Counted from the stretch's first letter, positions 28,716 through 37,953 are shown. The stretch is DNA of 64,000 bases from Kosakonia oryziphila (GCF_900094795.1 NZ_FMBC01000007.1:62001-126000), one strand, 5' to 3'. The notes: generated by a model from the sequence alone, not told the origin. Numbers and translations: made by a program.

Positions 28716-30086
28716 TTACAACAGCCTTACGCGGCAGCTTTTACCTTTAATCTTCCCGTTCTGTAACTGCTTCCACGCCTGACGTGCCACGCTCTGACGA
28801 ACAGCGACATAAACATGCGCCGGATGTACGGTGATTTTACCGATGTCTGCGCCATCCAGCCCCATATTTCCGGTTAGCGCGCCCAGCACATCCCCAGGAC
28901 GGATTTTGGCTTTTTTACCACCATCGATGCACAGCGTGGCCATTTCCGCTTCCAGCGGCACCACTTTGACGTTAGCCGGTGCGTTGCACCAGTTCAGCTT
29001 CAGTTGCAGCATTTCCGCGAGAATATTGGCGCGCTGCGCCTCTTCCGGCGCACAGAAACTGATTGCCAGACCGCTATTACCCGCGCGCGCAGTGCGTCCG
29101 ATACGGTGTACGTGTACTTCCGGATCCCATGCCAGCTCGTAGTTCACCACCAGCTCCAGCGATTTAATGTCGAGACCGCGAGCAGCGACATCGGTCGCCA
29201 CCAGCACTCGCGCACTGCCGTTGGCAAAACGTACCAGCGTTTGATCGCGGTCGCGCTGTTCCAGATCGCCATGCAGTGCCAGTGCGTCCTGCCCTGCGGC
29301 GTTTAGCGCATCGCACACTTCCTGACAATCTTTTTTGGTATTACAGAACACTACGCAAGAAGCAGGACGGTGCTCGCTTAAGAGCTTTTGCAATAGTGCG
29401 GCTTTGCCTTGACGGGATACCTCAAAGAACTGCTGTTCAACGGCGGGCAACGCATCGACGCTATCGATTTCAATGGTTTCCGGATCGCGCTGAACGCGGC
29501 CGCTTATGGCGGCAATCGCTTCCGGCCAGGTTGCTGAAAACAGCAAGGTCTGCCGTGAGGCTGGAGCAAAACGGGTAACATCATCAATCGCCTCGCTGAA
29601 TCCCATGTCGAGCATACGATCGGCTTCGTCCATGACCAGCGTTTGCAGACTATCTAGGGTGACGGTGTTTTTTTGCAGGTGATCGAGCAAACGCCCCGGC
29701 GTGGCAACAATAATGTGTGGCGCATGTTGTAATGAATCGCGCTGCGTGCCAAAAGGCTGGCCACCGCAGAGCGTCAGTACTTTGATATTGGGCATATAGC
29801 GCGCCAGACGACGTAACTCGCTGGCGACCTGATCGGCCAGCTCACGCGTCGGACATAAAATAAGGGACTGCGTCTGAAAACGGCTGGCATCAATATGTTG
29901 CAATAAGCCCAACCCAAACGCCGCTGTTTTACCACTACCTGTTTTTGCCTGCACGCGGACATCTTTTCCGGCGAGAATGGCAGGCAGTGCAGCGGCCTGG
30001 ACGGGAGTCATGGAGAGATAGCCCAGATCGTTAAGATTCTCGAGCTGGGCGGCGGGCAAAGCATTTAAGGTTGAAAAAGCGGTCAC
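28716..30086 (-). CDS. dbpA: ATP-dependent RNA helicase DbpA
   Basis: A 456-residue DEAD-box helicase that acts on 23S rRNA hairpin 92 during 50S assembly. Q motif region MTPVQAAALPAIL, Walker A AKTGSGKT, DEAD in VMDEADRMLDMG, SAT in LLFSATWPEA, and motif VI HRIGRTARAG are intact. The C-terminal RNA-binding domain (VLGALTGNMGLDGADIGKI) is specific to DbpA. The start is GTG at 30086 (V/M-TAFSTLN, as in E. coli MTAFSTLN); a TTG at 30101 is the other choice. Confidence 0.95.
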   Translation of the reverse strand: MTAFSTLNALPAAQLENLNDLGYLSMTPVQAAALPAILAGKDVRVQAKTGSGKTAAFGLGLLQHIDASRFQTQSLILCPTRELADQVASELRRLARYMPNIKVLTLCGGQPFGTQRDSLQHAPHIIVATPGRLLDHLQKNTVTLDSLQTLVMDEADRMLDMGFSEAIDDVTRFAPASRQTLLFSATWPEAIAAISGRVQRDPETIEIDSVDALPAVEQQFFEVSRQGKAALLQKLLSEHRPASCVVFCNTKKDCQEVCDALNAAGQDALALHGDLEQRDRDQTLVRFANGSARVLVATDVAARGLDIKSLELVVNYELAWDPEVHVHRIGRTARAGNSGLAISFCAPEEAQRANILAEMLQLKLNWCNAPANVKVVPLEAEMATLCIDGGKKAKIRPGDVLGALTGNMGLDGADIGKITVHPAHVYVAVRQSVARQAWKQLQNGKIKGKSCRVRLL

Positions 30087-30115
30087 AATAAAGTCTCGCA
30101 ATAAAAGGGCTGAGA

Positions 30116-30289
30116 TCAGCAGGCGCGTATCCTCTCAGATCTGCCCTGTTTACGCGACATCTTAATGGGTTCTTCATCCGGCGGCGGGTCCGGCATCGGT
30201 TGCGGATGTGGGATAGGATCGGGAATCGGAATCGGAATCGGATCGGTCGGAACCGGATCGCTTAGATGTGAGGAATTACGTGTATCCAT
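30116..30289 (-). CDS. Proline-rich microprotein downstream of fnrS
   Basis: 57 residues with a strong ribosome site (AAGGAGG, five bases before ATG 30289; ATG 30292 is also possible). The middle alternates Pro with Ile, Asp, His or Met (PIPIPIPDPIPHPQPMPDPP), then Asp/Glu-Pro and a basic tail (SRKQGRSERIRAC). Such a sequence should be an extended PPII rod rather than a globule. It lies between the fnrS terminator and dbpA on the same strand, so it needs its own promoter or read-through. I do not know its function. A single C-terminal Cys could be used for dimerisation. Confidence 0.65.
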   Translation of the reverse strand: MDTRNSSHLSDPVPTDPIPIPIPDPIPHPQPMPDPPPDEEPIKMSRKQGRSERIRAC

Positions 30290-30346
30290 CATCGCCTCCT
30301 TTACGTGAGATACCTTGTTAAGGGTAGACGCAGGTAAAAAAGAGGC

Positions 30347-30467
30347 AAAAAAAAGCCGACTCATTAAGTCGGCGTCGTACGAATCAATTGTGCTATGCAG
30401 TAATTCAAAAAAGGAAGTAAGACAATATGGAGCGCAACGCCCATCGCTTGACGTTGCATTCACCTGC
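30347..30467 (-). ncRNA. fnrS: FNR-regulated small RNA FnrS
   Basis: The minus-strand text beginning GCAGGTGAATGCAACGTC at 30467, passing CTTCCTTTTTTGAATTACTG and ending in a GCCGACTTAATGAGTCGGC hairpin plus eight T at 30347, matches E. coli FnrS, with length about 121 nt (E. coli about 122). FnrS is an Hfq-dependent anaerobic sRNA that represses mRNAs of aerobic-metabolism genes such as sodB, metE and gpmA. Its FNR box and -10 (CAATAT at 30480-30475) are intact. The fnr gene itself is absent from its usual place in this window. Confidence 0.94.
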
Positions 30468-30502
30468 GAGAGAAATATTGCCCTGAATAGGTATTATGTT
30501 TA

Positions 30503-30516
30503 TTGACCTCGCTCAA
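30503..30516 (-). promoter_or_regulatory. FNR box of fnrS
   Basis: On the minus strand TTGAG-CGAG-GTCAA (consensus TTGAT-N4-ATCAA) is centred about 42 bp upstream of the FnrS start at 30467, the class II position for FNR activation. Confidence 0.85.
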
Positions 30517-30562
30517 ATTATTTGGCGTTTTTATGTTCAAAGAATGTTAAAAAAGTTAAATT

Positions 30563-31546
30563 TTACAGCCAGTTACTACGATGCAACCACCATGCAACAC
30601 TGCCAATGAGTACCACCAACATCACGCAGAAGATCCAAAAACCGAATTGCCAGCCACCTCCTGGAATGCCGCCCAGATTGACGCCAAACAAGCCGGTAAG
30701 AAAGGTACTGGGCAGAAAGACCATTGCCATCAACGACATGGTATAAGTGCGTCGTGCCAGCGACTCCTGCATCACCTGGGTAATCTCATCCGTCATCACT
30801 GCCGTACGCGCAATACAGGCATCGATCTCATCCAGGCCGCGCCCAAGGCGATCGGCGATATCCTGCATCCGACGGCGCTGATCGTCGCTCATCCACGCCA
30901 GACGCTCACTGGCAAGCCGGGAAAAGACATCCCGCTGCGGTGCCATATAACGGCGCATAACGATTAACTGTTTGCGCAGCAACGCCAGAATTCCCCGCTG
31001 CGGGATTTGCTGCTCAAGCAGGTTATCTTCCAGATCGATAATCCGGTCGTGCAATGATTCAATAAATTCGCTGGCGTGATCGGTCAATGCATCGCAAACA
31101 TCCACCAGCCAGGATCCGCTATCCGTCGGACCGGATCCCTCTTCCAGATCCCTGAACACATCATCCAGCGCCATGACTTTACGCAGACGCGTGGAGACAA
31201 TCATCTGTGAATCCATATATAACCGCATGGCCACTAGCTGGTCAGGGCGTTCATCGGTACTACCGTTAATACAGCGCAGCGTAATTAGTGTTCCCTCACC
31301 CAGCCGGTTGACACGCGGACGCGTACTTTCGCCGGAAAGCGCATCACGGACGCTGTTCGGCAGCAATGGTGTTGAGGCCAGCCACTGCGCACTCTCCCGA
31401 TTGGTGTAATTCAGATGCACCCAGCACGGTGTTTGCTCAGTAATAATGTCATCGTCTTCGAGCGGCTTAACGCCGCCTTTTCCATCCAGCCGCAAGGCAA
31501 AAACTGCATCCGGGACATTCACCCCGGAGCCTTTTAATACTTCCAC
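30563..31546 (-). CDS. zntB: Zinc transporter ZntB
   Basis: 327 residues, equal to E. coli ZntB, a CorA-fold pentamer that moves zinc across the inner membrane. Large cytoplasmic funnel domain with long helices (for example [20 protein letters not shown]), then two C-terminal membrane helices. The pore signature is GVN ([14 protein letters not shown]) rather than the GMN of CorA, as expected for ZntB. Confidence 0.95.
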   Translation of the reverse strand: MEVLKGSGVNVPDAVFALRLDGKGGVKPLEDDDIITEQTPCWVHLNYTNRESAQWLASTPLLPNSVRDALSGESTRPRVNRLGEGTLITLRCINGSTDERPDQLVAMRLYMDSQMIVSTRLRKVMALDDVFRDLEEGSGPTDSGSWLVDVCDALTDHASEFIESLHDRIIDLEDNLLEQQIPQRGILALLRKQLIVMRRYMAPQRDVFSRLASERLAWMSDDQRRRMQDIADRLGRGLDEIDACIARTAVMTDEITQVMQESLARRTYTMSLMAMVFLPSTFLTGLFGVNLGGIPGGGWQFGFWIFCVMLVVLIGSVAWWLHRSNWL

Positions 31547-32065
31547 AGCGCCTCCAAAATCAGCAAGGTATTGCTGTCAGTCTAGCTGGATGAAAATCTT
31601 AAGCAACCATCACGCTGAATTTGTTAACAAATTCACGCAAACTGCACATTAATAACCCGTTTCCCCGGCCCTTGTTATTCAGTGCGGATATCTTCAGAAG
31701 GAGTGTCAGTCATTTTCCTGATTACGCCAAACCGCCACTTTCGCGCAGTTACCGACGTGTGTTGCCGACATGCCGCCGGGAAACTGCACATTGAGCAGAA
31801 CAGAATGTGTTGCTCATCAATATGGACTCTGCCTGATGGGCTGTGCTTATTTTACAGGGCCTTCTGTTTGCCCATCCGTAACCAGTCGAGAAGATTTCAG
31901 CACTGGTTAAACATAATCCTTTCGTTGTCACTGGAATGTTCAGAGCCGTCACAAAAAAAACCTGCATAAGACTCTACATTTCAAGTGGGTTGCAATAAAG
32001 TTAGTAAATTGCCGCAACGTTTAGTGAGCGGTGACATTGCAATCTGCGCGATAAATGGAGTAGCC
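31547..32065. promoter_or_regulatory. Intergenic region between zntB and dgcM
   Basis: 519 bp with no convincing gene. It must hold the zntB promoter (right of 31547) and the dgcM promoter. A GAATTTGTTAACAAATTC palindrome (about 31617-31634) lies about 75 bp upstream of zntB and could be an operator. I see no terminators or RNA genes. Confidence 0.4.
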
Positions 32066-33289
32066 ATGCTTAAATATAACCTGGATGCGCTGAATCTCCT
32101 CGCCACGCCAGTTTGGGTGGTCTCTCCTGACACGGAAACGTTGCTATTTTCTAACACACAGGCGCAGAAGCTGGCTGCGGGTCGTTCATTGAATGCAATG
32201 CGCAGTGGCCGCTTTTCTGCCGTTGCACAAAAAAGTCTCTCAATGTATTTACCCTGCCTGCAAAATCAGGAAGATGTGGTCGAAATCTGGAGTATTTGCC
32301 CTTTCGGTGAAGAGAGTACGATCAGTTGCCGTGCCGTTCTGTGCAAGCTTGAAACTGTCGGCGAAGTGCTCATTTTCGAAGGCATTTCCGGTAGCACTAC
32401 TGCCGCCGCGCTCAAGGCCAGCCGTTCATCCATTTACCGGTCGCGCAAGCAAGGCTTCTACGCCCGTTTTTTCTATACGACATCAGCCCCAATGCTGCTT
32501 ATCGATCCCGCCCGCGATGGCCTGATCGTGGATGCCAATCTCGCCGCTCTGCGCTTTTATGGTTACGATCATAAAAAAATGTGCCAGAAACACACATGGG
32601 AAATTAACACCATGGGGCGCAATGTCTTGCCGGTAATGTCAGAAATCGCCAATCTGCCCGGTGGGCATAAGCCGCTCAATTTTATTCATCGGTTGGCTGA
32701 TGGCTCAACGCGACATGTACAAACCTACTCTGGGCCAGTTGAGATATACGGCAAACGGCTTATGTTATGCATTGTTCATGATATTAACGAACAGAAGCGG
32801 CTTGAGCAGGAGCTGGAATACGCTGCGCACCGCGATACCCTCACCGGGCTTTTGAACCGCCGTCAGTTTTATCATCTGGCAGAATATGTTCTGCCAACCG
32901 TGATCGATTTTTGCGTCATGCTGGTCGATGCGGATCACTTCAAACATATTAACGATCATTTCGGTCATCAGTGCGGGGATGAAGTGCTGGTCGAACTTGC
33001 ACATACGCTGGAAGCCAACAGCCACAGTGGTGATTATGTCTTTCGCTGGGGCGGCGAAGAGTTTTTACTGTTGTTGCCGGATACCCGCCTGGATGCCGCC
33101 CTGGACGAGGCGGAAGCCATCCGCATGGCAATAGCGAATATCGCCATGCCCGGTCTGCCTGGCGTTACTGTGAGTATCGGCGTTGCGCACCATTTGCCAA
33201 ATGAAAGCCTCGATACCCTGTTCCGTCGCGTTGATGAAGCGCTTTATCGCGCAAAAAATAACGGCCGTAACCGGGTGCAGGCTGCCTGA
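32066..33289 (+). CDS. dgcM: Diguanylate cyclase DgcM (YdaM)
   Basis: 407 residues. A PAS-like N-terminus and a second PAS/PAC around 140-240 (SAPMLLIDPARDG, KHTWEINTMGRN, CIVHDINEQKR) lead into a GGDEF domain with active-site GGEEF (WGGEEFLLLLP). In E. coli DgcM makes c-di-GMP and, with PdeR and MlrA, switches on curli gene csgD. Here PdeR (RpfR) is also in the window. Start 32066 (MLKYNLDALNLLATPVW) has TGGAG upstream; the longer frame to 31985 is unsupported. The PAS half is more diverged from K-12 than the GGDEF half. Confidence 0.92.
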   Translation: MLKYNLDALNLLATPVWVVSPDTETLLFSNTQAQKLAAGRSLNAMRSGRFSAVAQKSLSMYLPCLQNQEDVVEIWSICPFGEESTISCRAVLCKLETVGEVLIFEGISGSTTAAALKASRSSIYRSRKQGFYARFFYTTSAPMLLIDPARDGLIVDANLAALRFYGYDHKKMCQKHTWEINTMGRNVLPVMSEIANLPGGHKPLNFIHRLADGSTRHVQTYSGPVEIYGKRLMLCIVHDINEQKRLEQELEYAAHRDTLTGLLNRRQFYHLAEYVLPTVIDFCVMLVDADHFKHINDHFGHQCGDEVLVELAHTLEANSHSGDYVFRWGGEEFLLLLPDTRLDAALDEAEAIRMAIANIAMPGLPGVTVSIGVAHHLPNESLDTLFRRVDEALYRAKNNGRNRVQAA

Positions 33290-33297
33290 ACGGAGGC

Positions 33298-33323
33298 AAA
33301 AAAAGCGCCCTCTTTCGGGCGCT
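33298..33323 (-). terminator. Terminator of the small gene at 33341, shared end with dgcM
   Basis: AGCGCCC (33304-33310) pairs with GGGCGCT (33317-33323); on the minus strand the stem is followed by seven T. Confidence 0.8.
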
Positions 33324-33340
33324 GTGTCGTGATTACGGCA

Positions 33341-33529
33341 TTAATGAATGCCCAACCGCCAGGCAAAATAGATCTCTTCTTTCAATTCTGTATGCGATAG
33401 CGTCAGCAGATCCGCAAACTCCAGCCGGAGTCGTTTGAGTTTTTTGAGGTACTCGGCTGGTGTCATCGCGCTACGATCGCGACGCAGATATTCGATAGCC
33501 AGTTGGGTCGGGTCTAATTCAGTCTCCAT
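33341..33529 (-). CDS. Small conserved-looking protein of unknown function
   Basis: A 62-residue frame from ATG 33529 with GAGG six bases upstream. Charged and helical (LAIEYLRRDRSAMTPAEYL, KKLKRLRLEFADLL, HTELKEEIYFAWRLGI), with no signal or membrane segment, so a small cytoplasmic helical protein. It has its own terminator, which supports a real gene. It replaces the smrA-abg-ogt-fnr block found here in K-12. I do not recognise the family. The frame extends to 33553 but that start is weaker. Confidence 0.7.
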   Translation of the reverse strand: METELDPTQLAIEYLRRDRSAMTPAEYLKKLKRLRLEFADLLTLSHTELKEEIYFAWRLGIH

Positions 33530-33735
33530 AATGTCCTCTGAGGTAGTAAACACCCGACTATTATATCACCCAATACTGCCTGTTTTTTGACCATAATCGT
33601 AAAAGAGCCGGGTTTACCCGTGAAAAATGCCACTCTGGACGGCCATACAAAAAAGAGCCACACCGAGAACGGTCATTCACATTTTCGTGATGTTCCACAT
33701 TTCCTTCATAGTGCCTTCACATTCCTTAAGTAAAA

Positions 33736-33818
33736 TTTTTAACATTCCTGCTAAGACAGGGATTATTCCGTAATCAATGAGTTTCCCCTTACTTCCCGTG
33801 ACGTAAGGGGATTTTTTT
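33736..33818 (+). ncRNA. Candidate small RNA ending in a strong terminator
   Basis: A plus-strand intrinsic terminator (CCCCTTAC 33785-33792, GTAAGGGG 33803-33810, then ATTTTTTT to 33818) has no plus-strand gene before it: the neighbours are both on the minus strand. A possible -10, TAAAAT, lies around 33731-33736, so a transcript of about 80 nt is plausible. The stem is antisense-adjacent to the end of mppA. The 5' end is a guess. No known sRNA sequence was recognised. Confidence 0.4.
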
Positions 33819-33819
33819 A

Positions 33820-35436
33820 TCAATGCTTAATAATGTATAACGTGCGGCTGTATGCCACATCTTCCGGGTTGTTAATCGGGTACCCCTTCAGCCACGGCTT
33901 AATCAAGCGCCCATTGGTGTACTGATAAATCGGCGCAATCGGCGCTTTTTCGGCAATGAGATGCTCCGCCGCGTTGTAATCCCTATTCCGCACCTTAGCG
34001 CTGGCTTCCTGCGCCGCCTGTGTAATAACTTTGTCATAGCTTTCATCATTGAAGCGCGAAATATTGCTGCTGCTTCCCGATGTCAGTATCGACAGAAACG
34101 TGGATGGTTCGTTGTAATCCCCGACCCATGAGGCGCGGATCACATCAAAATTGCCGCTGTTACGGCTGTCGACATAGGTTTTCCACTCCTGGTTTTGCAA
34201 CGTCACATCAGCGCCCAGGCTCTGTCGCCACATTGAGGCCACCGCGATAGCAATCTTCTGATGATTTTCCGAACTGTTATACAGCAACCGAAGTTTAAGT
34301 GGCCGCTGCGGGCCGTAGCCTGCCGCCTGCAACAGCATTTTCGCCTGCGCGTCCAGCTCTGCCTGACTCATCGATTCAAATGGTGAACGTTCCGGGGTGA
34401 AACCTGCGGTCACATCCGGCGTTAACCGCCATGCGGGTTTCTCGCCGGTACCCAGCACTTTTTGCGCTATCACCCGACGGTCAATGGTCATACTCAGCGC
34501 CAGGCGTACGCGGGGATCGGACGTTGGGCCTTTTTGCGTATTAAATGCGTAGTAATAAGTGCCCAATTGCGGCGGCGTGTAGACCTGCCCCGGGATATCT
34601 TTCAACAATTTCTGATAAAGGTTTTTCGGGAAAGATTCGGTAATGTCGACACCATTCGCCAGATAACGTTTGGTGGCAGCAGACTCCTGGTTGATGGGTA
34701 TAAACGTCACCTTATCGATCACGGTTTTGCCGTCATCCCAGTAATGCTTGTTGCGGTTGAGCACCAACTTTTCGTTCACCACACGATCGCTCAGCACAAA
34801 CGCGCCGTTACCGACCAGCTGACCCGGACGTGTCCACTGTGCGCCGCTCTCAACGTTCGCTTTTTGTACTGGATAGAACGCGAAACTGGCCGCAAGACTC
34901 GGGAACCACGGTACGGGGCGGGAAAGTTGCACCCGCAATGTGTGCGCATCCACCGCGCTGACGCCAAGCTTATCCGGTGTCGCTTTACCTCCGGTAATAT
35001 CCTGCGCATTGGCCACACCCGCCAGCGCCGCAAAGCTGGCAAAAGGCGAGGTCGTTTTCGGATCCACCAGACGCTGCCAGCTATAAACGAAATCCTCTGC
35101 GGTTACCGGAGATCCATCAGACCAGCGGGCATTGTCGCGCAGGGTAAAAATCCAAATGCGGTTATCATTGCTCTGCCATTTGCTGGCGACGCCGGGAATA
35201 ATGTTGCCCTTCTCGTCCTGATTCACCAGTCCTTCGAACAGGTCGCGCAGTACCTGAATTTCCGGTAGTCCAACGGCTTTCGCTGGATCCAGCGAAGCAG
35301 GTTCGTCTTTCAGATGACGCACAACTTCCTGCGTTTCCGCCAGTTGCGTGCCTGGAGGAACGTCAGCAGCAAACGATGCAGAAGAAAAACCGCACAGCCA
35401 GAGCGCGCAGCACAGCGTGGAGACTTGATGCGTCAT
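33820..35436 (-). CDS. mppA: Periplasmic murein-tripeptide-binding protein MppA
   Basis: 538 residues (E. coli 537). Signal peptide MTHQVSTLCCALWLCGFSSASFA cut before ADVPPG; then an SBP_bac_5 peptide-binding protein (LDPAKAVGLPEIQVLRDLFEGL, DARWSDGSPVTAEDF-type core). MppA delivers L-Ala-D-Glu-meso-DAP to the Opp permease. AAGGGGATCCT precedes ATG 35436; the longer frame to 35508 is upstream sequence. It is divergent from mpaA, whose product digests the same peptide. Confidence 0.94.
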   Translation of the reverse strand: MTHQVSTLCCALWLCGFSSASFAADVPPGTQLAETQEVVRHLKDEPASLDPAKAVGLPEIQVLRDLFEGLVNQDEKGNIIPGVASKWQSNDNRIWIFTLRDNARWSDGSPVTAEDFVYSWQRLVDPKTTSPFASFAALAGVANAQDITGGKATPDKLGVSAVDAHTLRVQLSRPVPWFPSLAASFAFYPVQKANVESGAQWTRPGQLVGNGAFVLSDRVVNEKLVLNRNKHYWDDGKTVIDKVTFIPINQESAATKRYLANGVDITESFPKNLYQKLLKDIPGQVYTPPQLGTYYYAFNTQKGPTSDPRVRLALSMTIDRRVIAQKVLGTGEKPAWRLTPDVTAGFTPERSPFESMSQAELDAQAKMLLQAAGYGPQRPLKLRLLYNSSENHQKIAIAVASMWRQSLGADVTLQNQEWKTYVDSRNSGNFDVIRASWVGDYNEPSTFLSILTSGSSSNISRFNDESYDKVITQAAQEASAKVRNRDYNAAEHLIAEKAPIAPIYQYTNGRLIKPWLKGYPINNPEDVAYSRTLYIIKH

Positions 35437-35626
35437 AGGATCCCCTTTTGATATGTCATTTCCCGGCAATAGAAATGTAATTATTTGTTTTAACATAGCG
35501 GAATGCAAACGTGGTCAGTCAAAAAATTGATGATGGACAGTAATTTAACCCCCGTGGCAAGATTAGCCTCGCACCGATTTTTTGCTCAACACTTGCTGTA
35601 AGCAAACACCAGAACAGAGGAAGCTT

Positions 35627-36340
35627 ATGACTTTCACCCGTCCACGTCCGCAGCGGGGTCGTTTTGCCCCCGGAAGTGAAGAGTATGGCCGCTCACTGCT
35701 TGGCGCACCGCTGATCTGGTTCCCGGCACCAGTCGCCACGCGCGAAAGCGGTTTGATCATCGCCGGGACGCACGGCGACGAAAATTCCTCGATCGTCACG
35801 CTTTCCTGCGCCTTGCGCACGCTGAAGGCCGATCTGCGCCATCATCATGTGATCCTGGCGGTCAATCCGGACGGTTGCCAGCTTGGACTACGCGCGAACG
35901 CCAATGGCGTCGATCTCAACCGGAATTTTCCCGCTGCCAACTGGAAAGCAGGTGAAACGGTTTACCGCTGGAACAGCGCCGCCGATGAACGGGATGTGGT
36001 GCTACTGACCGGTGATGCGCCCGGTTCAGAACCGGAAACGCAGGCATTGTGCCAGTTGATTCATCGCATTCACCCGGCATGGGTCGTGACGTTCCATGAT
36101 CCGCTGGCATGTGTGGAAGATCCGCAGGAAAGTGTGCTTGGCCACTGGTTGTCCAGCGCGTTATCTCTGCCGCTGGTCACCAGTGTCGGTTACGACACGC
36201 CCGGCTCTTTTGGAAGCTGGTGCGCGGATATCGGTCTGCACTGCATCACCGTTGAGTTTCCGCCGATCTCCACCGACGAAGCGAGCGAAAAGTACCTCGC
36301 GGCGGTGACAGAATTACTACACTGGGATCCTCAAAGATGA
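35627..36340 (+). CDS. mpaA: Murein peptide amidase MpaA
   Basis: A 237-residue M14-like carboxypeptidase (E. coli 242) that removes meso-DAP from murein tripeptide, giving L-Ala-D-Glu. Zinc ligands are in AGTHGDENSS (HxxE) and TFHDPLACVE; the substrate Arg motif is GVDLNRNFPA. The C-terminus is a little shorter than in K-12 and overlaps ycjG tail-to-tail by 10 nt. Start set by GAGGAAGCTT before ATG 35627. Confidence 0.94.
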   Translation: MTFTRPRPQRGRFAPGSEEYGRSLLGAPLIWFPAPVATRESGLIIAGTHGDENSSIVTLSCALRTLKADLRHHHVILAVNPDGCQLGLRANANGVDLNRNFPAANWKAGETVYRWNSAADERDVVLLTGDAPGSEPETQALCQLIHRIHPAWVVTFHDPLACVEDPQESVLGHWLSSALSLPLVTSVGYDTPGSFGSWCADIGLHCITVEFPPISTDEASEKYLAAVTELLHWDPQR

Positions 36341-37296
36341 AGTGTGCCGGTAGTAAAGTGCAGCGCCGGTTCGACGTCCACCGCCAGCCACGTCGGGCCA
36401 TCCAAATCGGCGTAGCGCACACGGTTTGCCAACGGTAATGCCGCGCTGATGGCGCGGGACGTGCAGATCATGCAGCCCAACATCAGCGCAAAACCCTGCT
36501 TTGCGGCCTCGTCGGCCAGGGCCAGCGCTTCCGTCAGACCGCCGGTTTTATCCAGCTTAATGTTGACCATCTCATAACGCCCATGCAATGACGCCAGACT
36601 TTCCCGCGTATGGCAACTCTCATCAGCGCAAATAGGCAACGGGTGGATAAAGTTGGCCAGCATCTCATCGTCCCCGGCCGGAAGCGGTTGTTCCAGCATC
36701 GCCACGCCTAAATCCGCCAGTAGCTGGCAGCGCGCCGCAAGACCTTCGGCATGCCAGGACTCGTTAGCATCAACAATCAGTGTCGCAGCGGGCGCTGCGG
36801 AGCGGATCGCCACCAGCCGCTCACTGATCAAGTGATCGTCAAGCTTCACTTTCAGCAACTGAGCGCCCTTCTCGCTGAGCGCCGCCGCGCTGGCCGCCAT
36901 CTGCTCCGGTGTGCCGATCACCACAGTCTGCGCCGTGGTGATGCTTTGCGGCAATGTAACGCCTGCATAATGTGTCAGGGTCTGGTTCGCTTTGCGCGCT
37001 GCCAGATCCCAGAGCGCAGAATCCACAGCGTTTCGCGCAGCACCGGGCGGCAAGAGGGTTTGCAGTTCCTCGCGGCTGAGTCTGTTTTCCAGTTGCGGCA
37101 CAATAGTCAGTATCTGCGCCATGACTGACGCTTCGCTCTCACCGTAACGCGGATACGGTGTACATTCACCCGAGGCTTTAATGCCATCTTCTTCCAGTTC
37201 AACCACCACCACGCGAGCTTCGCTACGGGCGCTGCGCGAGATCACGAACGGAGTGTGCAGCGGCCAGGTTTCCTCGTAAACTTTAACGTTGCGCAT
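36331..37296 (-). CDS. ycjG: L-Ala-D/L-Glu epimerase YcjG
   Basis: 321 residues, as in E. coli. Enolase-superfamily barrel: capping domain, then the Lys pair in LLKVKLDDH, metal Asp/Glu in DANESW, EQPLP and CADESCH, and the second Lys in NIKLDKTGG. It converts the L-Ala-D-Glu released by MpaA to L-Ala-L-Glu for degradation. Together mppA, mpaA and ycjG form a complete local murein-peptide recycling set. Confidence 0.95.
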   Translation of the reverse strand: MRNVKVYEETWPLHTPFVISRSARSEARVVVVELEEDGIKASGECTPYPRYGESEASVMAQILTIVPQLENRLSREELQTLLPPGAARNAVDSALWDLAARKANQTLTHYAGVTLPQSITTAQTVVIGTPEQMAASAAALSEKGAQLLKVKLDDHLISERLVAIRSAAPAATLIVDANESWHAEGLAARCQLLADLGVAMLEQPLPAGDDEMLANFIHPLPICADESCHTRESLASLHGRYEMVNIKLDKTGGLTEALALADEAAKQGFALMLGCMICTSRAISAALPLANRVRYADLDGPTWLAVDVEPALHFTTGTLHL

Positions 37297-37412
37297 TCCT
37301 CTCTCCTCTGCCGCAATGTAAACCAGTATAGATATGAAAATTGGTTTGCCGTGATCTCAGCGGATGGCATACACTAGCCACGACGTTAATTATATGTAAA
37401 CAGGAAAATATT

Positions 37413-37919
37413 ATGTCACAACTCGTTCATTTTCAGGGCAATCCGGTTGCCGTTGCAGGCGCAATCCCGCAGGTTGGCGCACAAGCCAAACCGTTTACGC
37501 TTGTGGCTAAAGACCTGTCTGACGTCTCTCTCTCTCAGTTCTCGGGCAAACGCAAAGTCCTGAACATTTTCCCGAGCATTGATACCGGTGTGTGTGCAGC
37601 TTCTGTGCGCAAATTCAATCAGTTAGCAACTGAAATTAACAACACCGTGGTGTTATGCATTTCTGCCGATCTGCCGTTTGCGCAATCCCGCTTCTGTGGC
37701 GCAGAAGGCCTGAGCAATGTGGTTACGCTATCAACGCTGCGTAACGCTGATTTCCTGGAAAGCTACGGCGTGGGTATTTCTGAAGGCGCACTGAAAGGTC
37801 TGGCAGCACGCGCTGTTGTGGTGCTTGATGAAAACGATAAGGTTATCTTCAGCCAGTTGGTCAATGAAATTACCACTGAGCCGGATTACACCGCGGCACT
37901 TGACGTACTGAAAGCTTGA
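37413..37919 (+). CDS. tpx: Thiol peroxidase Tpx
   Basis: 168 residues, equal to E. coli Tpx, an atypical 2-Cys peroxiredoxin that reduces lipid and hydrogen peroxides with thioredoxin. Peroxidatic Cys in [14 protein letters not shown] (about 61) and resolving Cys in [11 protein letters not shown] (about 95) are present. ATG 37413 is the family start; the frame to 37341 is leader. Confidence 0.96.
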   Translation: MSQLVHFQGNPVAVAGAIPQVGAQAKPFTLVAKDLSDVSLSQFSGKRKVLNIFPSIDTGVCAASVRKFNQLATEINNTVVLCISADLPFAQSRFCGAEGLSNVVTLSTLRNADFLESYGVGISEGALKGLAARAVVVLDENDKVIFSQLVNEITTEPDYTAALDVLKA

Positions 37920-37927
37920 TATTTCAG

Positions 37928-37953
37928 CCCGGCAGCGCACGCTGCCGGGTTTT
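37928..37953. terminator. tpx/tyrR convergent terminator
   Basis: CCCGGCAGCG (37928-37937) and CGCTGCCGGG (37940-37949) pair perfectly, then TTTT on the plus strand. tyrR ends at 37956, so it may serve both genes. Confidence 0.85.

Noticed and set aside
31682..31969. 95-codon plus-strand frame between zntB and dgcM
   Set aside because: Cys/Arg-rich text without domain or good start context; likely chance.
34462..35268. 268-codon plus-strand frame inside mppA
   Set aside because: Antisense shadow of mppA, with no recognisable domain.
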